The notes under the pieces were generated by a model that searched no databases, was not told where the DNA came from, and was given only the letters and a program-made list of their open reading frames with translations. A DNA stretch of 64,000 nucleotides from contig CADCXD010000011.1 in NCBI GenBank assembly GCA_902806575.1, positions 186,001-250,000 on the forward strand, written 5' to 3'. The DNA is from Jackrogersella multiformis. Taxonomy: Eukaryota > Ascomycota > Sordariomycetes > Xylariales > Hypoxylaceae. This document shows, piece by piece, positions 24,402 through 36,195 of the stretch. The position numbers and the translations under genes are program-made. Position 1 is the first letter of the stretch, and each line of letters starts with the position of its first letter.

Positions 24402-26091
24402 TGAACCAAACCGACTTGAACCAAACCGATGGAGCCTTGACGCTGGAAAATGTTAAAGGAGAAGGAAACGGAAGCAAAGCTTTATTTTAGGCTGAGGAAT
24501 GGAAGAGGGGAGGACTTACACTTACTTGTGCACTATACTTTACATTCTTCCGCAGGGGTGCCCCTTTTTCTTCCCAACTTTTCATCCTATTTTTATCCTA
24601 CACTATTGATTAGGTAGAGATATACATAGCTCTAACTCATACCTGATACTGGATTATTGTCAAAAATAAGGAAAGGAGAAAGTAAGAGAAAGGGCTCGGA
24701 ACCATTACACAATTACACGGCTCGTTAGATTGGTATATGGGCTGTTTTCATATATATCATGCTTAACTTAAATATATATGCGTTCATACAGTATACCGAT
24801 ATAGAGAGCTATGTATTCTGAGCCTTAGTAAGAGAAAATCAAGAGAACTCATGTTTTTATAGCTAACTAGGGTATGAAGTCCTATATTACCTACCTATAT
24901 ATGTAGCTTAACTAAATACTTAGGTAAGTATTGTAACCTTCCATAGTATATTATTCCCGGGACACTGTGATTTTACGCGTTTCTGCTTACCCATCTAATA
25001 GTCTCGCATACTTCACTTACATTTTAATTGTAGTATTTGCGCCGTTTATGACATAGCCATGGGAGGTGCCATTATCGATATATCTTCAAATGCACAATTT
25101 CAGAGTTTATTAACTCATAAATTTCATATATTTCAGTAATCCGGTTATTGGTAATTCGAAGTTTGATAAATCAAGGTCGATAGAAGCTAGGATAGAGCCA
25201 AAATAGAGCTTTAAGAGAAGAACGTGAACGTAGGAGAGTGGCACGTTATCCAGTTTAAACGATTAAATCGGCTTTGGAGGATGGAAACTTGGTACTGTTT
25301 AACGTGACTAACATTTGGGTTTGTAACTACAAGTTATTGTATTAATAATTATCTCCTTTCTGCATACACCGTATAAAGTACACAATTTTAATATATTATA
25401 TATTACTTACATTGCCTTGGTAACTTATCTTGCAACATATGTTGATATGGTTAGGTTAGGGCATCATCTTTCAGTTGCACCGCGTGGCTTGGTCGGTAGG
25501 TACGCCGATTATTTCTCGATTTTTCATACGAGTAGAGTAAATATTTTAATATTAGTTCGGATGATCGTGATAGGTAGTACTTTTACGAGAGAATAAACAC
25601 CCACCAATGATGATCTTCAACGATGAGCACTGGGAACGATTGTTTCCCACGCGTCAGAAAACTGGTTTGTAGATATATACCGCTTTAGATGATCACTAGA
25701 TGGGGCAATCGGCGCTTATGTTACTGTAATAGTAATTATTAAGAAGTGAGGTTAAAACAGGGGTTTAGATAGGATGGGGCTTATTCATGTTCCCTCTAGT
25801 ATTACAGGGATCTTGGGTACTTTGAGAACTTATGCATGCGTTATTGGTTTGTATATGTACGAGGGGGGAATTTCCTGGCGCATTATACGCGCCTTGAAAC
25901 CGAGAACGATAACTAGTTGCCTAGAAGTAATGCTACTAGGTACGTTATATAACCTATAGGTACTTGTAACTAATAGTAGTGAGAATGGCACTTATATAAC
26001 CAAGCCCCCCCCCCCAAAAAAAAGCTCTTATTAAGAGGAGTATTCGCTACTACAACATTTAACATAATTTGTCCTTCTATCATAGGTAAAG
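24402..26091. other. A/T-rich intergenic region
   Basis: 1.7 kb. It contains A/T-rich stretches, two CCTAGGTA-like motifs, and a C11-A9 homopolymer pair near 26005-26024 just before the esterase gene. An AACTTAAATATATATGCGTTCATAC segment near 24765-24790 resembles one at 59770-59795. No gene was recognised. Confidence 0.5.
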
Positions 26092-27834
26092 ATGGCGTCG
26101 GGCTCCCTCGTAGAGGCCTGTGTCCCGAGTACCTTCGATCCCAGCGTCTTTGGGGCCGAAATCCTTTCCGTTAGCGCTTCCATGGTCACGAACTACAATA
26201 ACAATGTTTATGGAGGCCTTCGATTTGTATCAAGTTCTGTCAACGTCCAAGATGAGAGCTTCTGCAATATCACTGTGACGTATACCCATCCTGGATATAA
26301 CGACGAGATACACGCGGAAGCATGGCTTCCAGTAGATGACTGGAATGGACGTTTCCAAGGACTGGGTGGTGGTGGCTACGCTGCAGGGAGATTCCCCCTG
26401 TCTTACGCGGGTCTAGCTGGAGCTGTGCATGATAAATATGCTGCTATAACCACTGACGCTGGATTAGAAAATCCGTTTGACCTGAATTCTTGGGCCTTGT
26501 TAAGCCTTGGGAACGTGGATTGGAATACGTTGGAGACCTTTTCTTCTACCAGTTTAAATGACGCGGTATACTCTAACTGAACTCTTGCAATGATTAGAGA
26601 TGTAAAACTAACAGAGATCTAGGCAAGCATTGGAAAGTCTCTTGTGGAAAGCTTTTATGGAAGGCCGCCTGAATATTCCTACTTCAATGGGTGCTCTCAG
26701 GGGGGTCGACAAGGTCTCATGCTCGCTCAGAGATATCCTACTGCGTACGACGGAATATCGGCTGGGGCACCAGCAATCAACTTCCCGGAGGTTCTATTGA
26801 GCACCTTCTGGGCGGAGCAATATATGCATATGCTAGGGGAGTATCCTCGCAACTGCGAGCTCGACGCAATCACAGCAGCAGCAGTTGCAAAGTGTGACGG
26901 GTTAGACGGCGTCATAGACGATATCGTCACTGATGTAGATGAATGTAGGGCAATCTTCGATCCATTCGATTTAGTTGGAACAACTATTACTTGCGCGGAA
27001 ACTGAGACGACGATGCTCATTACAACAACGGCGGCCAAGGTAGCCCAAGCCGCCTGGGATGGGATAACTTCCTCTAGCGGCGACATATTATGGCATGGCC
27101 TTAACATTGATGCGGATCTCACAGGTAACGGTCTTAAAACGCCAGGCCAAGCTAATGTTGCAACAACAGCATGTACAAGTGAAGGTTGCGCTCCGGTGAC
27201 GAACATCCTCGGATCAACGTGGATCAAGTTCTTTGTTGCGAAGGACCCGAACTTCAGTCTTCATAACATTACGCACAAGCAATTCGAGAGAATATTTCAT
27301 GAAAGTACGCAACAGTATAGATCTATCATTAGCGCTGATGACTCGGACATTTCAGCCTTTAAGGAGGCAGGGGGTAAGATGGTAACCTTTCACGGAACGG
27401 TTGGTCACACATTACCCCTGAATTTAGAATAAGCGTATTAATGATCTTCTTTCAAAATGTAGGGCGATAACCTCATACCACCAAAGGGCACCGAAAAATA
27501 CTATGAAGAGGTATCCGAGCGGGTTGACAATGTCGAGAACTTCTACCGCCATTTCTCGGCGCCTGGCCTAGCGCATTGCTTTGGGGGCTACAACCAACCA
27601 AGCTCACTGTTTGAGCAACTCCGAGCGTGGGTTGAGAATGGAACTGCACCTGACAGCTCGCCAGTCTCTTTTCTGGGCCATGATGGCGTCACTCAGAACA
27701 GGATTCTTTGCCCTTGGCCACGTGAACCGCAGTTTGATTCAAAATGTGGCGACTCGACGAAGGCGGAGTGTTGGACTTGTTCGCGTGCTGCGAAGGACGT
27801 TTCAACATCCAAGGTTGTGCATGAGGAGCTATGA
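26092..27834 (+). CDS. Tannase/feruloyl esterase family hydrolase (no visible signal peptide)
   Basis: Three exons: 26092-26565, 26623-27399 and 27463-27834; introns of 57 and 63 nt; 540 residues. The family shows the CS-D-HC arrangement: catalytic Ser183 in GCSQGGRQG next to Cys182, the acid Asp in FHGTGDNLIPPKGTEKYY, formed across the second splice, and the His in GLAHCFGG next to a Cys that would disulphide-bond to Cys182. Splice choices were accepted because both restore these motifs. The second donor is GTTGGT, weaker than usual. Such enzymes cleave ester bonds of phenolic acids (ferulate, gallate) from plant polymers or tannins. Family members are normally secreted, yet the visible N-terminus (MASGSLVEACVPSTF) lacks a signal peptide. 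The sequence before the ATG ends in a good acceptor (CATAG|GTAAAG), so an upstream exon carrying the signal may be missing from this model. Confidence 0.85.
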
Positions 27835-28155
27835 TATGGTCAATGTAGTAGGCTGTGTAGGCCGGGAAATAAGTTTACGGTGGCTATCTAGATTAGATGA
27901 AAATAAGTTATGTATAAGGTTGGTAATACACTTCTTGATATCTTGAGCTGAAAAAGTTGGTCTCTCATTCTTGACTTTTATGCACAAGAGCCCGAGTAAA
28001 ACTTGAGTATGAATTGTAAAAGTTAGGGGTAGAGGCAATGGAGGAATGAAGGGAATTTGACCAGATTATTTTATTAGCTCCTTTCCTAAACGAAAATCCT
28101 ACCATCTCCATTTGATGCTTCTCACGGCCATCATCTTCCCTTTGAAGAGTCAAGT
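27835..28155. other. Convergent 3-prime spacer
   Basis: 321 bp between the stop codons of the esterase and the permease. A/T-rich, it presumably holds both polyadenylation regions. No gene is seen. Confidence 0.5.
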
Positions 28156-30215
28156 TTATAGTGTTACCTCCACAATTGGACCTATGTAGACCTTCTTACC
28201 ATGTATAATATACCAAGCAACGGCAAACAATAACACCGCTCCAAAAGTCAGCACGTTAAAGTTCATAGTCTCCGGTGTGACTGGTGTTGCTGGAGGCCAA
28301 AATGTCCAAAACCACAGCAACAGCAAATACATACAAGCAAATGCGTTGTTGAGTACACCTAGTAGGCCTGGAATGCGCCACGGGCCCCAATGCAGGTTGC
28401 TGGGCCCAACTCTTGATATATGTGAGTCGTACGGCTTAATTCCGTGTGTTTGTGTACGCCGCCAGAGCAAAAGCATGCAGCTAAGAAGGTAAGAGGAATA
28501 TAAGCCTGCGATACTTAGGTTGACAATATTGTTGAAAGCAACACTTGAGCCGAGCGTGATCAGAGATAGGAGCATGGAGACTATTGTTGTAAATGCGATG
28601 GTATAAATGGGAATGGAAGTGCGACGCTCAAGCTAGATACACGGCAAGTATTAGCAGGTAATGGTGAAATAATGGTATAAAATATATCTGACAGAAGGCG
28701 AGATACCTTGACGAGTGTCCCCCAAACTGGTACTCCTCGGTCTCTTGCGAACGACCAAAGCATTCTCGACGATGACGCTAGAACGCCCACAGTGCTGCAT
28801 ATACCAAGAACTACGATTATCAAACCCATCACTGCCGCGCCCGGCGTTGAGTTTGTCCCGGTTTGAAACACGAACAAGAACGGGTAGCCCAGTGTTGCCT
28901 GCGACTCTAGAGCAGCTTCAAGGTCACCCAGGCAGAAGAGATACGCGATCAACATCGCAAATCCGAGCATACCGTTGAGTACGATGCTGATAACTATAGC
29001 TCGAGGCACTACGGTCGAGGCATTTTTAATCTCCTCAGCCATCTATTCGAGTTTATTTCGTTAGGAATCTATAGTAGTACATGGAAATGGGATCACTTAC
29101 ATGGACAGCGGAATCGGCACCTTGTGCGAAGTTAGATAGGCTGCGGCACTGGGTTCAACGTTGGAAATCTTACTCACCAATGAGCGAGAACACTGAGGCC
29201 GGCAAGCCGACCATGAACGATAAGCCCTGGGTAGGCCATCCACCTTCATTGACAAAGGTTGTAAAGAGAGAACTGTCGCCATGGGGAGCAAGGTAGACAA
29301 GAGGGATCAAGATGGCGAAGAATCCGAGGATATGTAAGATAAGTATCAACCCCTCGAAATGAGCAAGGGTCTTGCTCGCGACAGTGTTTATAAACACTGC
29401 GAAGCCTAATATCGCCCAAAAGAATAGCATAGTCTGCCACGGTTTAGGGGTATAATCCGGCTTTAACATGATGATAACGCTTTGCAGAAGAGATCCTATG
29501 AGGTATGCTGCAGAAGCAGTGACTGCTTGCCAGCCGGCAAATGTGATCCAGCCTAGATCCTGGTCAGCGACTATGTTGCCGGCATGTTCGGAATGATTAC
29601 CGGTGATGTAGCTTAAAAAGCGCCTAGAACGGTCCGGGGCCAGCATTGCAACCCAACTGTCGCCGGCGTTAATGTTCACGCCCTGCTGTGGTCTTTGAGA
29701 CAATCACCTACTGATACTGGCCACCTGCAGTGGGTGCCCTATAGAAAATCAGTAAGTATCATCCCTTTGCGATCCAAGAATGAGTTTGACTTACATCGAA
29801 GCCAATTCTGATAATACAGTGAAACTCGAGAGAGTCCCAATCCAAACGATCAGATATCCCCAGATAACGCCCGCAGGACCTCCGTTGTTCGAGTTAGCTA
29901 GGCACAGGTGCTTCAGGAGTGCACATACTTCAGTAGGCTCTGAGTAGAGACTCTGCGATGCGTCAGTTAGCATCGTGCGGCGTTAGTATATGGTATTAGG
30001 ATACATACATGAGCATCCCCTCCCATGTGATCAAGACAGTGCAAGAGAAGCCCAAGATGGACATAAACTCAAAATTGCGCTATTTATAAGTTAGCCAATA
30101 TGCGAGTTCTGGAAGACTCACGTACCTTTAATACGGGATTCTTCCCTAGCCTAATCAGGTCTCTGTCATCTCTGCTGTAGCCCACGCCATTCACTTCTCC
30201 CGTAGAAGCAGCCAT
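28156..30215 (-). CDS. Amino acid/GABA/choline permease, APC superfamily
   Basis: Nine exons deduced: 30215-30126, 30079-30009, 29950-29795, 29738-29712, 29656-29601, 29552-29178, 29120-29101, 29042-28707 and 28632-28156; 535 residues. Joins restore the family sequence: RNFEFMSILGFSCTVLITWE, NGGPAGVIWGYLIVWIGTLS, SELASMAPTAGGQYHWVAML (two splices), SYITGWITFAGWQAV and GADSAVHMAEEIKNASTVVP. These match fungal GABA/amino acid permeases and the choline carrier Hnm1; about twelve hydrophobic segments are present. It would act as a proton-driven uptake carrier in the plasma membrane. The weakest boundary is the exon 2/3 join, where a canonical GTATGT donor was paired with a CAGAG| acceptor; it leaves about 15 extra residues before NGGPAG compared with relatives. 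The fifth intron (29553-29600) is 48 nt without a stop, so retention would add 16 residues in frame. Confidence 0.87.
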
Positions 30216-31520
30216 CGAGGTAGCCTTCGCGCGGGATTGAAGCCCCATCTCCATATCGCGTCGACAGCTCTGTCTTTCGTTCTGGGTGGTCGGTCTCTGG
30301 GAGAAAAGTACTTCAGCGAGGAGCCAGCTGTCGAGGGGACGGGGACGGGGCAGGTGGCTATGGACTACATTTCACACACATCAGCTCGTGCTTATAACCA
30401 AACCAACATCACGAATGAAACACCTTGTAATTCAAATCTAATTGGTGTATACCATAAGCTAGGTGTCATGCACGTTAGACGTATACCAAGTATGCCGGCC
30501 CGAGTAGAGAATGACCCCCACCTAACAGCTTTCCCTGTATCGCAGAAATCACTGGCATTCTCAGGTACTTTGGAGCGGTCGATAGCGACGAACCCGCGAA
30601 AATAATTCACGTATTAAAATGTGTACTGATTATGTCACGTACCTAGTTCACACTATATTTACAGTATCGCGATAAATATAGGGGCTATAGCGCTGTAAGT
30701 CGTTATAATTATAGTGCATTATAGCGCTTAAGTCCCTTACAGCTATAGCGGGGAATTTCACCCAATTAAGACGCGAAGCTAGGTAATTATTCCCAACTCT
30801 CAAAGTACTTACACTTATTGATACGCCTTATTCATAAAGCGATTAAATCAATTCTCTCACATCCATTCAATTGATCTGATTATATCGTATCGAAAGATTC
30901 ATTGAAGGCGATTTACTTCGTTCCAATCTCATGAATAATGGCCAAAGGGGGTTATTGGTGATAAGGGCAGGATATTTAAAATAGGGGTATCATGTGATCA
31001 GTCACTAGCTTACCTAGTCATTAGCTTAGTCATTATAGCATGGGTGATTATCTCGGTCTTTGCGGTGGGCTTCCAATGTGTCCAGCACCCCAAATATGGA
31101 ATGTGCTGGTGAAGATTGGTTGCAAATGACCATTGATCACAGCGAAGCGCTAGGTAGCACGGTAGGGCTAGATCATTTTCTACTTTCACGAATATCGTGA
31201 CTAACCTCACTTTATCGGCTATCCCTTCGGCCATCATTACACCTATTCAACTGTCGAGGGAGAAACGCCTTACGCTTTTGATTGGATTTTGGTTTCACAT
31301 CGTTGTCAGCTGCTTGCTGGCTGAGGCTTAGGCCGACTTTCACTGCGGGACCATCGCCGCCACGGTGGTGGAGTTGACATACATCTATCGCCTCGGAACA
31401 GCATGAGATGCTTCGGATTAGCAAGCGCATAAAAGGGGCATGGGTTTAGCTTTAACGCGTTGCAGATTAAATTCATAATTCGGTTCTGTACTCCCGTCAT
31501 TCCGCACCAATATTACGAAT
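30216..31520. other. Intergenic region, permease upstream side
   Basis: 1.3 kb. It includes a small inverted repeat at 30684-30749 and A/T-rich DNA. Short frames (such as plus 30237-30605) show no protein character. Confidence 0.5.
30684..30749. repeat. Small inverted repeat, GCTATAGC...TGTAAG arms
   Basis: Arms GCTATAGCGCTGTAAG (30684-30699) and CTTACAGCTATAGC (30736-30749) are inverted copies differing by a 2-base insertion. A further TTATAGCGCTTA lies between them. It could be the relic of a miniature transposable element or a hairpin; nothing more can be said. Confidence 0.5.
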
Positions 31521-32495
31521 TCAACCCGTCAAAAAAGCCTTAACGTGCTGCATATGCTTATGTCGTTGATCAACATGCGAGAAATGAGCGGCACCGTCTA
31601 GCGTAACCCATTTTACTCTTTTGATGTGGTCGAAGAAAGGCTGCATCGCGACATCCTGAGCTTCATCCTCGGATCCATTGATCAAAAGAGTTGGGGCGGC
31701 AATGGTGTTCAGCCGCGGGATGCAGCTCCAATCGCGAAGTGAGCCGGAGATGTATAGCTCGCTGGGGCCATACCTGTATATACTGTGAGTTCGCTGATGT
31801 GACCGGTTACAAAACCACACCACTTACATTGTACCATAGGTCGTTGGATCCTTCGCAAACCAGTTGAGTGCAGCCTGAACCTCTTCCGATGGCCAAGGCC
31901 GAGCGAGGCTCAGATGTCTCTTGTAGAATACCTCCATGGCAGCTTCATACTTTGGGTCTTCGAAGTCCTTCTTTTCTTCAGCGCGATCGAGCTCTTCTTG
32001 GACGTCCTTAGGGAGCTCCTTTCTCAGGGCAGTAATGCCCACCCTCCATACATCCATGCTTGCTAGGCTGCTGGAGATGATGAGACGCCGAAGGTTTCCG
32101 GAACTTGAGGGCGAAGCAGCCCATTCGGCTGCCAGCATCCCACCCCAAGAGTGCCCATACACATCGATAGATCGTTCTTTGAGCCCAAGGTGGGAAATAA
32201 GGTTGTCGAGCTCGTCCTTGAACAGTTCTATGGACCAGAACTTTTCGTCGCCGTCCTTTTCTGGCAGGTGCGTCGACCGCCCATTTCCAATCTGATCGTA
32301 GAAGACTAAAGGAATTGACGACGAAAGGTCAGTCAAGGGTAACAGATAGTCATGGCATGCCCCAGGCCCTCCATGTATCACGACCAAAGGCGTTTCCGAT
32401 GCATTTAGGTCGCCAACAACTTTATACCACGTTTGGCAGGGCTGGGCCAGGCCCGGGACCTTGAACTCCGCAATGCCGTCTTTGGTGTTAACCAT
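31521..32495 (-). CDS. Proline iminopeptidase-like alpha/beta hydrolase
   Basis: Two exons, 32495-31828 and 31773-31521, intron 54 nt (GTAAGT...ACAG); 306 residues, the usual size. Peptidase family S33 features are clear: oxyanion/N-terminal motif HGGPG (41-45), nucleophile elbow GHSWGGM with Ser116, acid Asp259 in NGSEDEA, and base His286 in GAAHFSH. There is a cap domain rich in charged helices (about 135-215). No signal peptide is present, so it is cytosolic. The family releases N-terminal proline from peptides; some fungal members hydrolyse other amides or belong to metabolite clusters. It is divergently paired (548-bp spacer) with a POT-family peptide transporter, which supports a role in peptide use. 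Confidence 0.9.
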
Positions 32496-33043
32496 GTTGT
32501 GAGCAGGTACAATAATTTGACTTCTTCAAAATTATTGACTGAAAATTCATACAGAGGAAGATAATCAAGGAAGAGAGTAATCAAGGGCGCAAGGGAGGCT
32601 TTATCAACCACTTGAACTAACATGCATGTAACTAACCTACTCCCTTTAGAGTGGGATGTTGGTTCTACTGCATGCGTACCATACCTACCTAGGTAGGTAT
32701 ATAACCAAGGACATATCGAAAATGATGTATTTGTGTAACAATTCGGCTTTGTTTCAATGTGCAAGTGTCAGCTACATACCTGATTCTATCACCCAAGGCT
32801 CGGGTCCGGAGCCTCGGGACTCTGGGGGGTCTGTGAATAACAATGGAGACTTGGGTTATATGCATGGCTAAGCCTTATACCTGTTGATTTTCCAACACCT
32901 AACCTAGTCGATATATATTTTGAAGACTCCTGCTCACACCAGCATTAGCAGTGGAATATACTTCGAATCGCTGTTCTACCTCCAAAGTATACGAAGAGAA
33001 TTCATTCGACAGTACTCTTCTTCCAGGATAGTCGCACACCATT
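32496..33043. promoter_or_regulatory. Bidirectional spacer between iminopeptidase and peptide transporter
   Basis: 548 bp between two start codons in head-to-head arrangement. It contains a long perfect-type palindrome ATACCTACCTAGGTAGGTAT (about 32682-32701) near the middle. Shared control is plausible but not shown. Confidence 0.55.
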
Positions 33044-35022
33044 ATGGAGAATAAAAAGTTTGATGGGACCATCCTAGAAGAGGAATCCCTTCCCAGGGAC
33101 GCTACAGTCGAGGAGATCCAAACACTCATCCACGAAATTGAACCGGTCCCAATCACAGCCTGGCTGCTGGCCTTTACTGGGGCGACATCGCAACTCGCAC
33201 GATTCGGAATTACTGTGGCATGGCGTCAGTCTTAGCGAATCTAGTTTAAGATGTTCGACCTTCTAACTGGACGCAGAAAATTATCTTCAAAACCCGCGAG
33301 GGAACCCTCTACTCCCTGGTGCCTTAGGATTGGGGCAGGCCAAAGCTACGATCATTCAGAATGGCTTCCTGTTCTTTCAGTACTTGACTCCCGTGCCATT
33401 CGCTCTGATATCGGACGCCTGGATCGGTCGCTACAAGACAATGCTCTGGTGCCTCGGGTAAGTAGTAAGAAATCGCTTTCAGATGAGACTTGAGTGCGGT
33501 TACTGAGAGTCGCTAGGCTTTTAGTTGCCGGCTACATTGTGTTAGTGGCGACGTCCATCCCGAGTGCTTTGGAACATGGGGCTGGAGTCGCAGGCCTTGC
33601 CACCACCATGGTCTTGATCGGCCTTGGGCAAGGAGGTCTATCAGCAGTCATGTACCCGTTCATAGGTACGATTTCTAGCCATCAAGGTCCAGGTTCATTG
33701 TCTAAATGAGGCACAGCTGACCAGATCCCCGACACGAAACCCCAAGTGAAGCGGAATAAGACAGGAGAGCTCATAGTAACCGATAGAAAACTCTCAATTC
33801 AATACTTTTTCAACGGGTATTACTGGTAAGATTGGCACATTTCATCTTCCGTCATCTTTTATTCATTAAGATAGTATGCATAAGCTGAGACTTTCAGGAT
33901 GGTCAACATCGCGGCTCTCTCCTCGATCCCCACGACTTTAATGGAGAAGCACATCGACTTCTGGGCTGCGTACTTGCTACAGACGTGCATTCTCGTAGTC
34001 TCTATCGTGCCGGTGATTATTTGGAATAGAAAGCTCGGTATTTAATGCCCGTGCTCTAGATGACAGCGGCTGCTAATAGTTTCATAGTCAAGCTACCCCC
34101 GCAAGGCAATGTCCTCCCGCACGCTGGCCAGGTACTTCTGATCGCCTGGCGCTCGAGATTTCGACTGTCTGCCGCATATCCAGAATATCAAGAATCGCAT
34201 CATGGCCGCTCTGTGCCTTGGAGCGCGTCCTTTGTAGACGAAATCAGACGTGGCCTAAAGGGTTGCCGTGTCATCACCTGCTTCGTGGTTTTCTGGCTCT
34301 GCTACAACCAGACTACTAACAACATCATCTCACAGGCAGGCCAAATGAAGCAGCAAGGCGTATCTAATGACACTATCCAGGCGCTGAATCCAATCGCTTG
34401 TATTATTGTGGCCCCTCTCATTCAAAGTGTCGTTTTCCCATTCCTTCGCCGTCGCCAAGTCCCCTTCGGACCTATCATGCGCATGACGGTTGCGTTCCTG
34501 TTCATATCCGCGGGAATAGCCTACGCAGCAGGGCTTCAACAGCTTATATATTCTCGGGGTCCTTGTTACGAATACCCTCTAGAATGTTCAGCAGCCACAC
34601 AAGATAGCACAGGCACTCGAGAACCCAACGACGTGAGCGTGTGGCTCCAAACGCCCTTGCAATTCTTGCTCGCCGTCGGCGAGATTCTAGGCCTCGTTGC
34701 TTTGAACGAATACACATATTCCGAAGCCCCGGCTAACATTAAGGCCTTGGTTCAGGCACTCCAGGAAGTCGCTGCTGCAATAGCAGCAGCGCTTGGTATT
34801 GCACTGGGACCAGTGTCTAAGGATCCTTCGCTGGTGATCATGTATGCCAGCTTGGCGGGCGTTGGTGCTCTTTCTGCGGGTATGTTCTTGGTGATCTTCA
34901 GGAAGTATGATGCTATTTACGAAAATCAAGATGCGGAAATTGCAAGAGATGATGAGGGCAGCGGCAAAGCTGTGGTGCAAACCAGTGCTGAAATGGAACA
35001 GAGCACGACGTCCAAATCTTGA
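33044..35022 (+). CDS. Proton-dependent oligopeptide transporter (POT/PTR2 family)
   Basis: Six exons: 33044-33224, 33277-33457, 33517-33665, 33717-33825, 33898-34037 and 34088-35022; introns 50-72 nt; 564 residues. Splices restore ITVAWQNYLQNPRGNPLLPG, FALISDAWIGRYKTMLWCLG, LVAGYIVLVATSIPSALEHG, GLGQGGLSAVMYPFIADQIP, SIQYFFNGYYW and the Leu-Pro-Pro-Gln-Gly turn in the central loop. These agree with fungal PTR2 di/tripeptide symporters: a long N-terminal cytoplasmic segment, about twelve transmembrane helices and a polar C-terminal tail (from DAIYENQDAE). It takes up di- and tripeptides with protons at the plasma membrane. The first donor is GTCAGT. The classical FYxxINxG PTR2 motif appears as QYFFNGYYW, a frequent variant in filamentous fungi. 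It is divergent from the proline iminopeptidase gene. Confidence 0.92.
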
Positions 35023-35643
35023 TTATAATATTATGTCAGCTCAAGCCAGTATAGGCATGTTATCACTATTAATAGACATTTAAAATTACTATTGCTTAAC
35101 ATGCCTCCCTTTTTTTGTAGAAGTTGCACTAATCTGCTTTAGTAGTAAATTAATTATTCTTACTCGTGACCTAAATCAAGTCGGTTATGTCACTGAGTGA
35201 GAGGTAATAGGAAGAAACTCGCTGGTAGTAGTGTGTATTGAAAAAAACATTAACGCTTGAGCCTTTCTACTCTTTCTGATAGTTTGGAGCCTTCATCCCC
35301 TTTTATATACAGCTGGAGGCTCCCATCGATGGATGATTTCTGGGCCCTCTCCACTATTTCCCCCTGAAAATATTGATATTCTCAATCCTCGTATTCCAAG
35401 TCGAAATCGGAGTTATCCCTTTCCCAGAGGATCCTGTTCCTCTACATCTCAGGTAAATCCCTGATATGTCTTAAATCCATATCCGTTCTAAGGTTGTGGA
35501 TTGGCATATCCGGATTGCCATGAAGCCTCGGGAGTAGGCCGATTATCGTTCTGGTGGTAGTTGAAGGAGTCTGAGTAATTGAGGATTGGTAATTTGTCCA
35601 GGTCTCCATCGAACTGGTCTATTTGGGCAGGTGGTGCGATATG
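35023..35643. other. Convergent 3-prime spacer
   Basis: 621 bp between the stop codons of the peptide transporter and the coiled-coil protein. No gene is seen. It contains T-rich stretches fitting 3-prime UTRs. Confidence 0.5.
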
Positions 35644-36195
35644 CTACTCATTTTCCATCCCGATTTCAAGGACTGATATTGTGTCCTGTGGCTCATTGGG
35701 CGGAGTCGTCGTTGACTGGTGTACTGCACCAAACATGCTCAGAGCAGCATTCTGTCCCTCCAGCTCCTGGACCTTTTTGTGCATCTCGAGCAACTTAGAC
35801 TGGGCGTTCTCGTACGAACGCCTCCAGTTCTCCTTGTTGTTCTGCTCATCCATCGCCATACTTCGGAGCTGGTTATTCTGGAGCTTTGTATTCGCTAGAT
35901 CCATCTCCAACTCCGTGACCCTGGCCTGGGAGTTTTCTAGCTCCCTGTTTTTGGCAGAGGTACGCCGCGGCTTTTTGAGACTGGTAATCTCGCCTTGGAG
36001 TCGCGCGCAGTGTAATTGGACGAAGTTCAAGTCCTTCATGTTCTCCGCGTAGACATTTCTAAGCTCCTCGGCCTCATTCTTGGCTTTCTGGAGCTCTCTT
36101 TGAAGGTCGTCAGTTGAAGGACCTTCAAAGAGACCCGAGAACCTCGCCATTTTGGCAGGGGGGTAATCGAAGTTACCCGCTAAGCTGCGTTTCAT
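35644..36195 (-). CDS. Coiled-coil protein of unknown function
   Basis: Single coding exon of 183 residues from the ATG at 36195 (MKRSLAGNFDYPPAKMARFS). Residues about 27-145 form a long heptad-rich coiled coil full of Gln, Glu, Lys and Leu (DDLQRELQKAKNEAEELRNV, RELENSQARVTELEMDLANT, KLLEMHKKVQELEGQNAALS). A short Thr/Pro segment and an acidic end follow. A basic patch (KKPRRTSAKNR) in the middle might serve nuclear localisation or nucleic-acid contact. Basic-leucine-zipper order is not obvious, so it was not called a bZIP. Upstream on the same strand, donor/acceptor-like pairs (GTAAGT near 36506, acceptor near 36440; GTTAGT near 36353, acceptor near 36265) suggest a spliced leader of roughly 600 bases. 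No known family was recognised. Confidence 0.6.
   Translation of the reverse strand: MKRSLAGNFDYPPAKMARFSGLFEGPSTDDLQRELQKAKNEAEELRNVYAENMKDLNFVQLHCARLQGEITSLKKPRRTSAKNRELENSQARVTELEMDLANTKLQNNQLRSMAMDEQNNKENWRRSYENAQSKLLEMHKKVQELEGQNAALSMFGAVHQSTTTPPNEPQDTISVLEIGMENE

Noticed and set aside
25470..25530. tRNA-like GCGTGGCTTGGTCGGTAGGT segment
   Set aside because: It resembles a D-arm, but no B-box (GGTTCGANNCC) or acceptor stem follows at a proper distance.
33225..33276. Apparent stop codons inside the peptide transporter suggesting a pseudogene
   Set aside because: A GTCAGT...ACGCAG intron removes them and restores the family sequence WQNYLQNPRGN exactly in frame.
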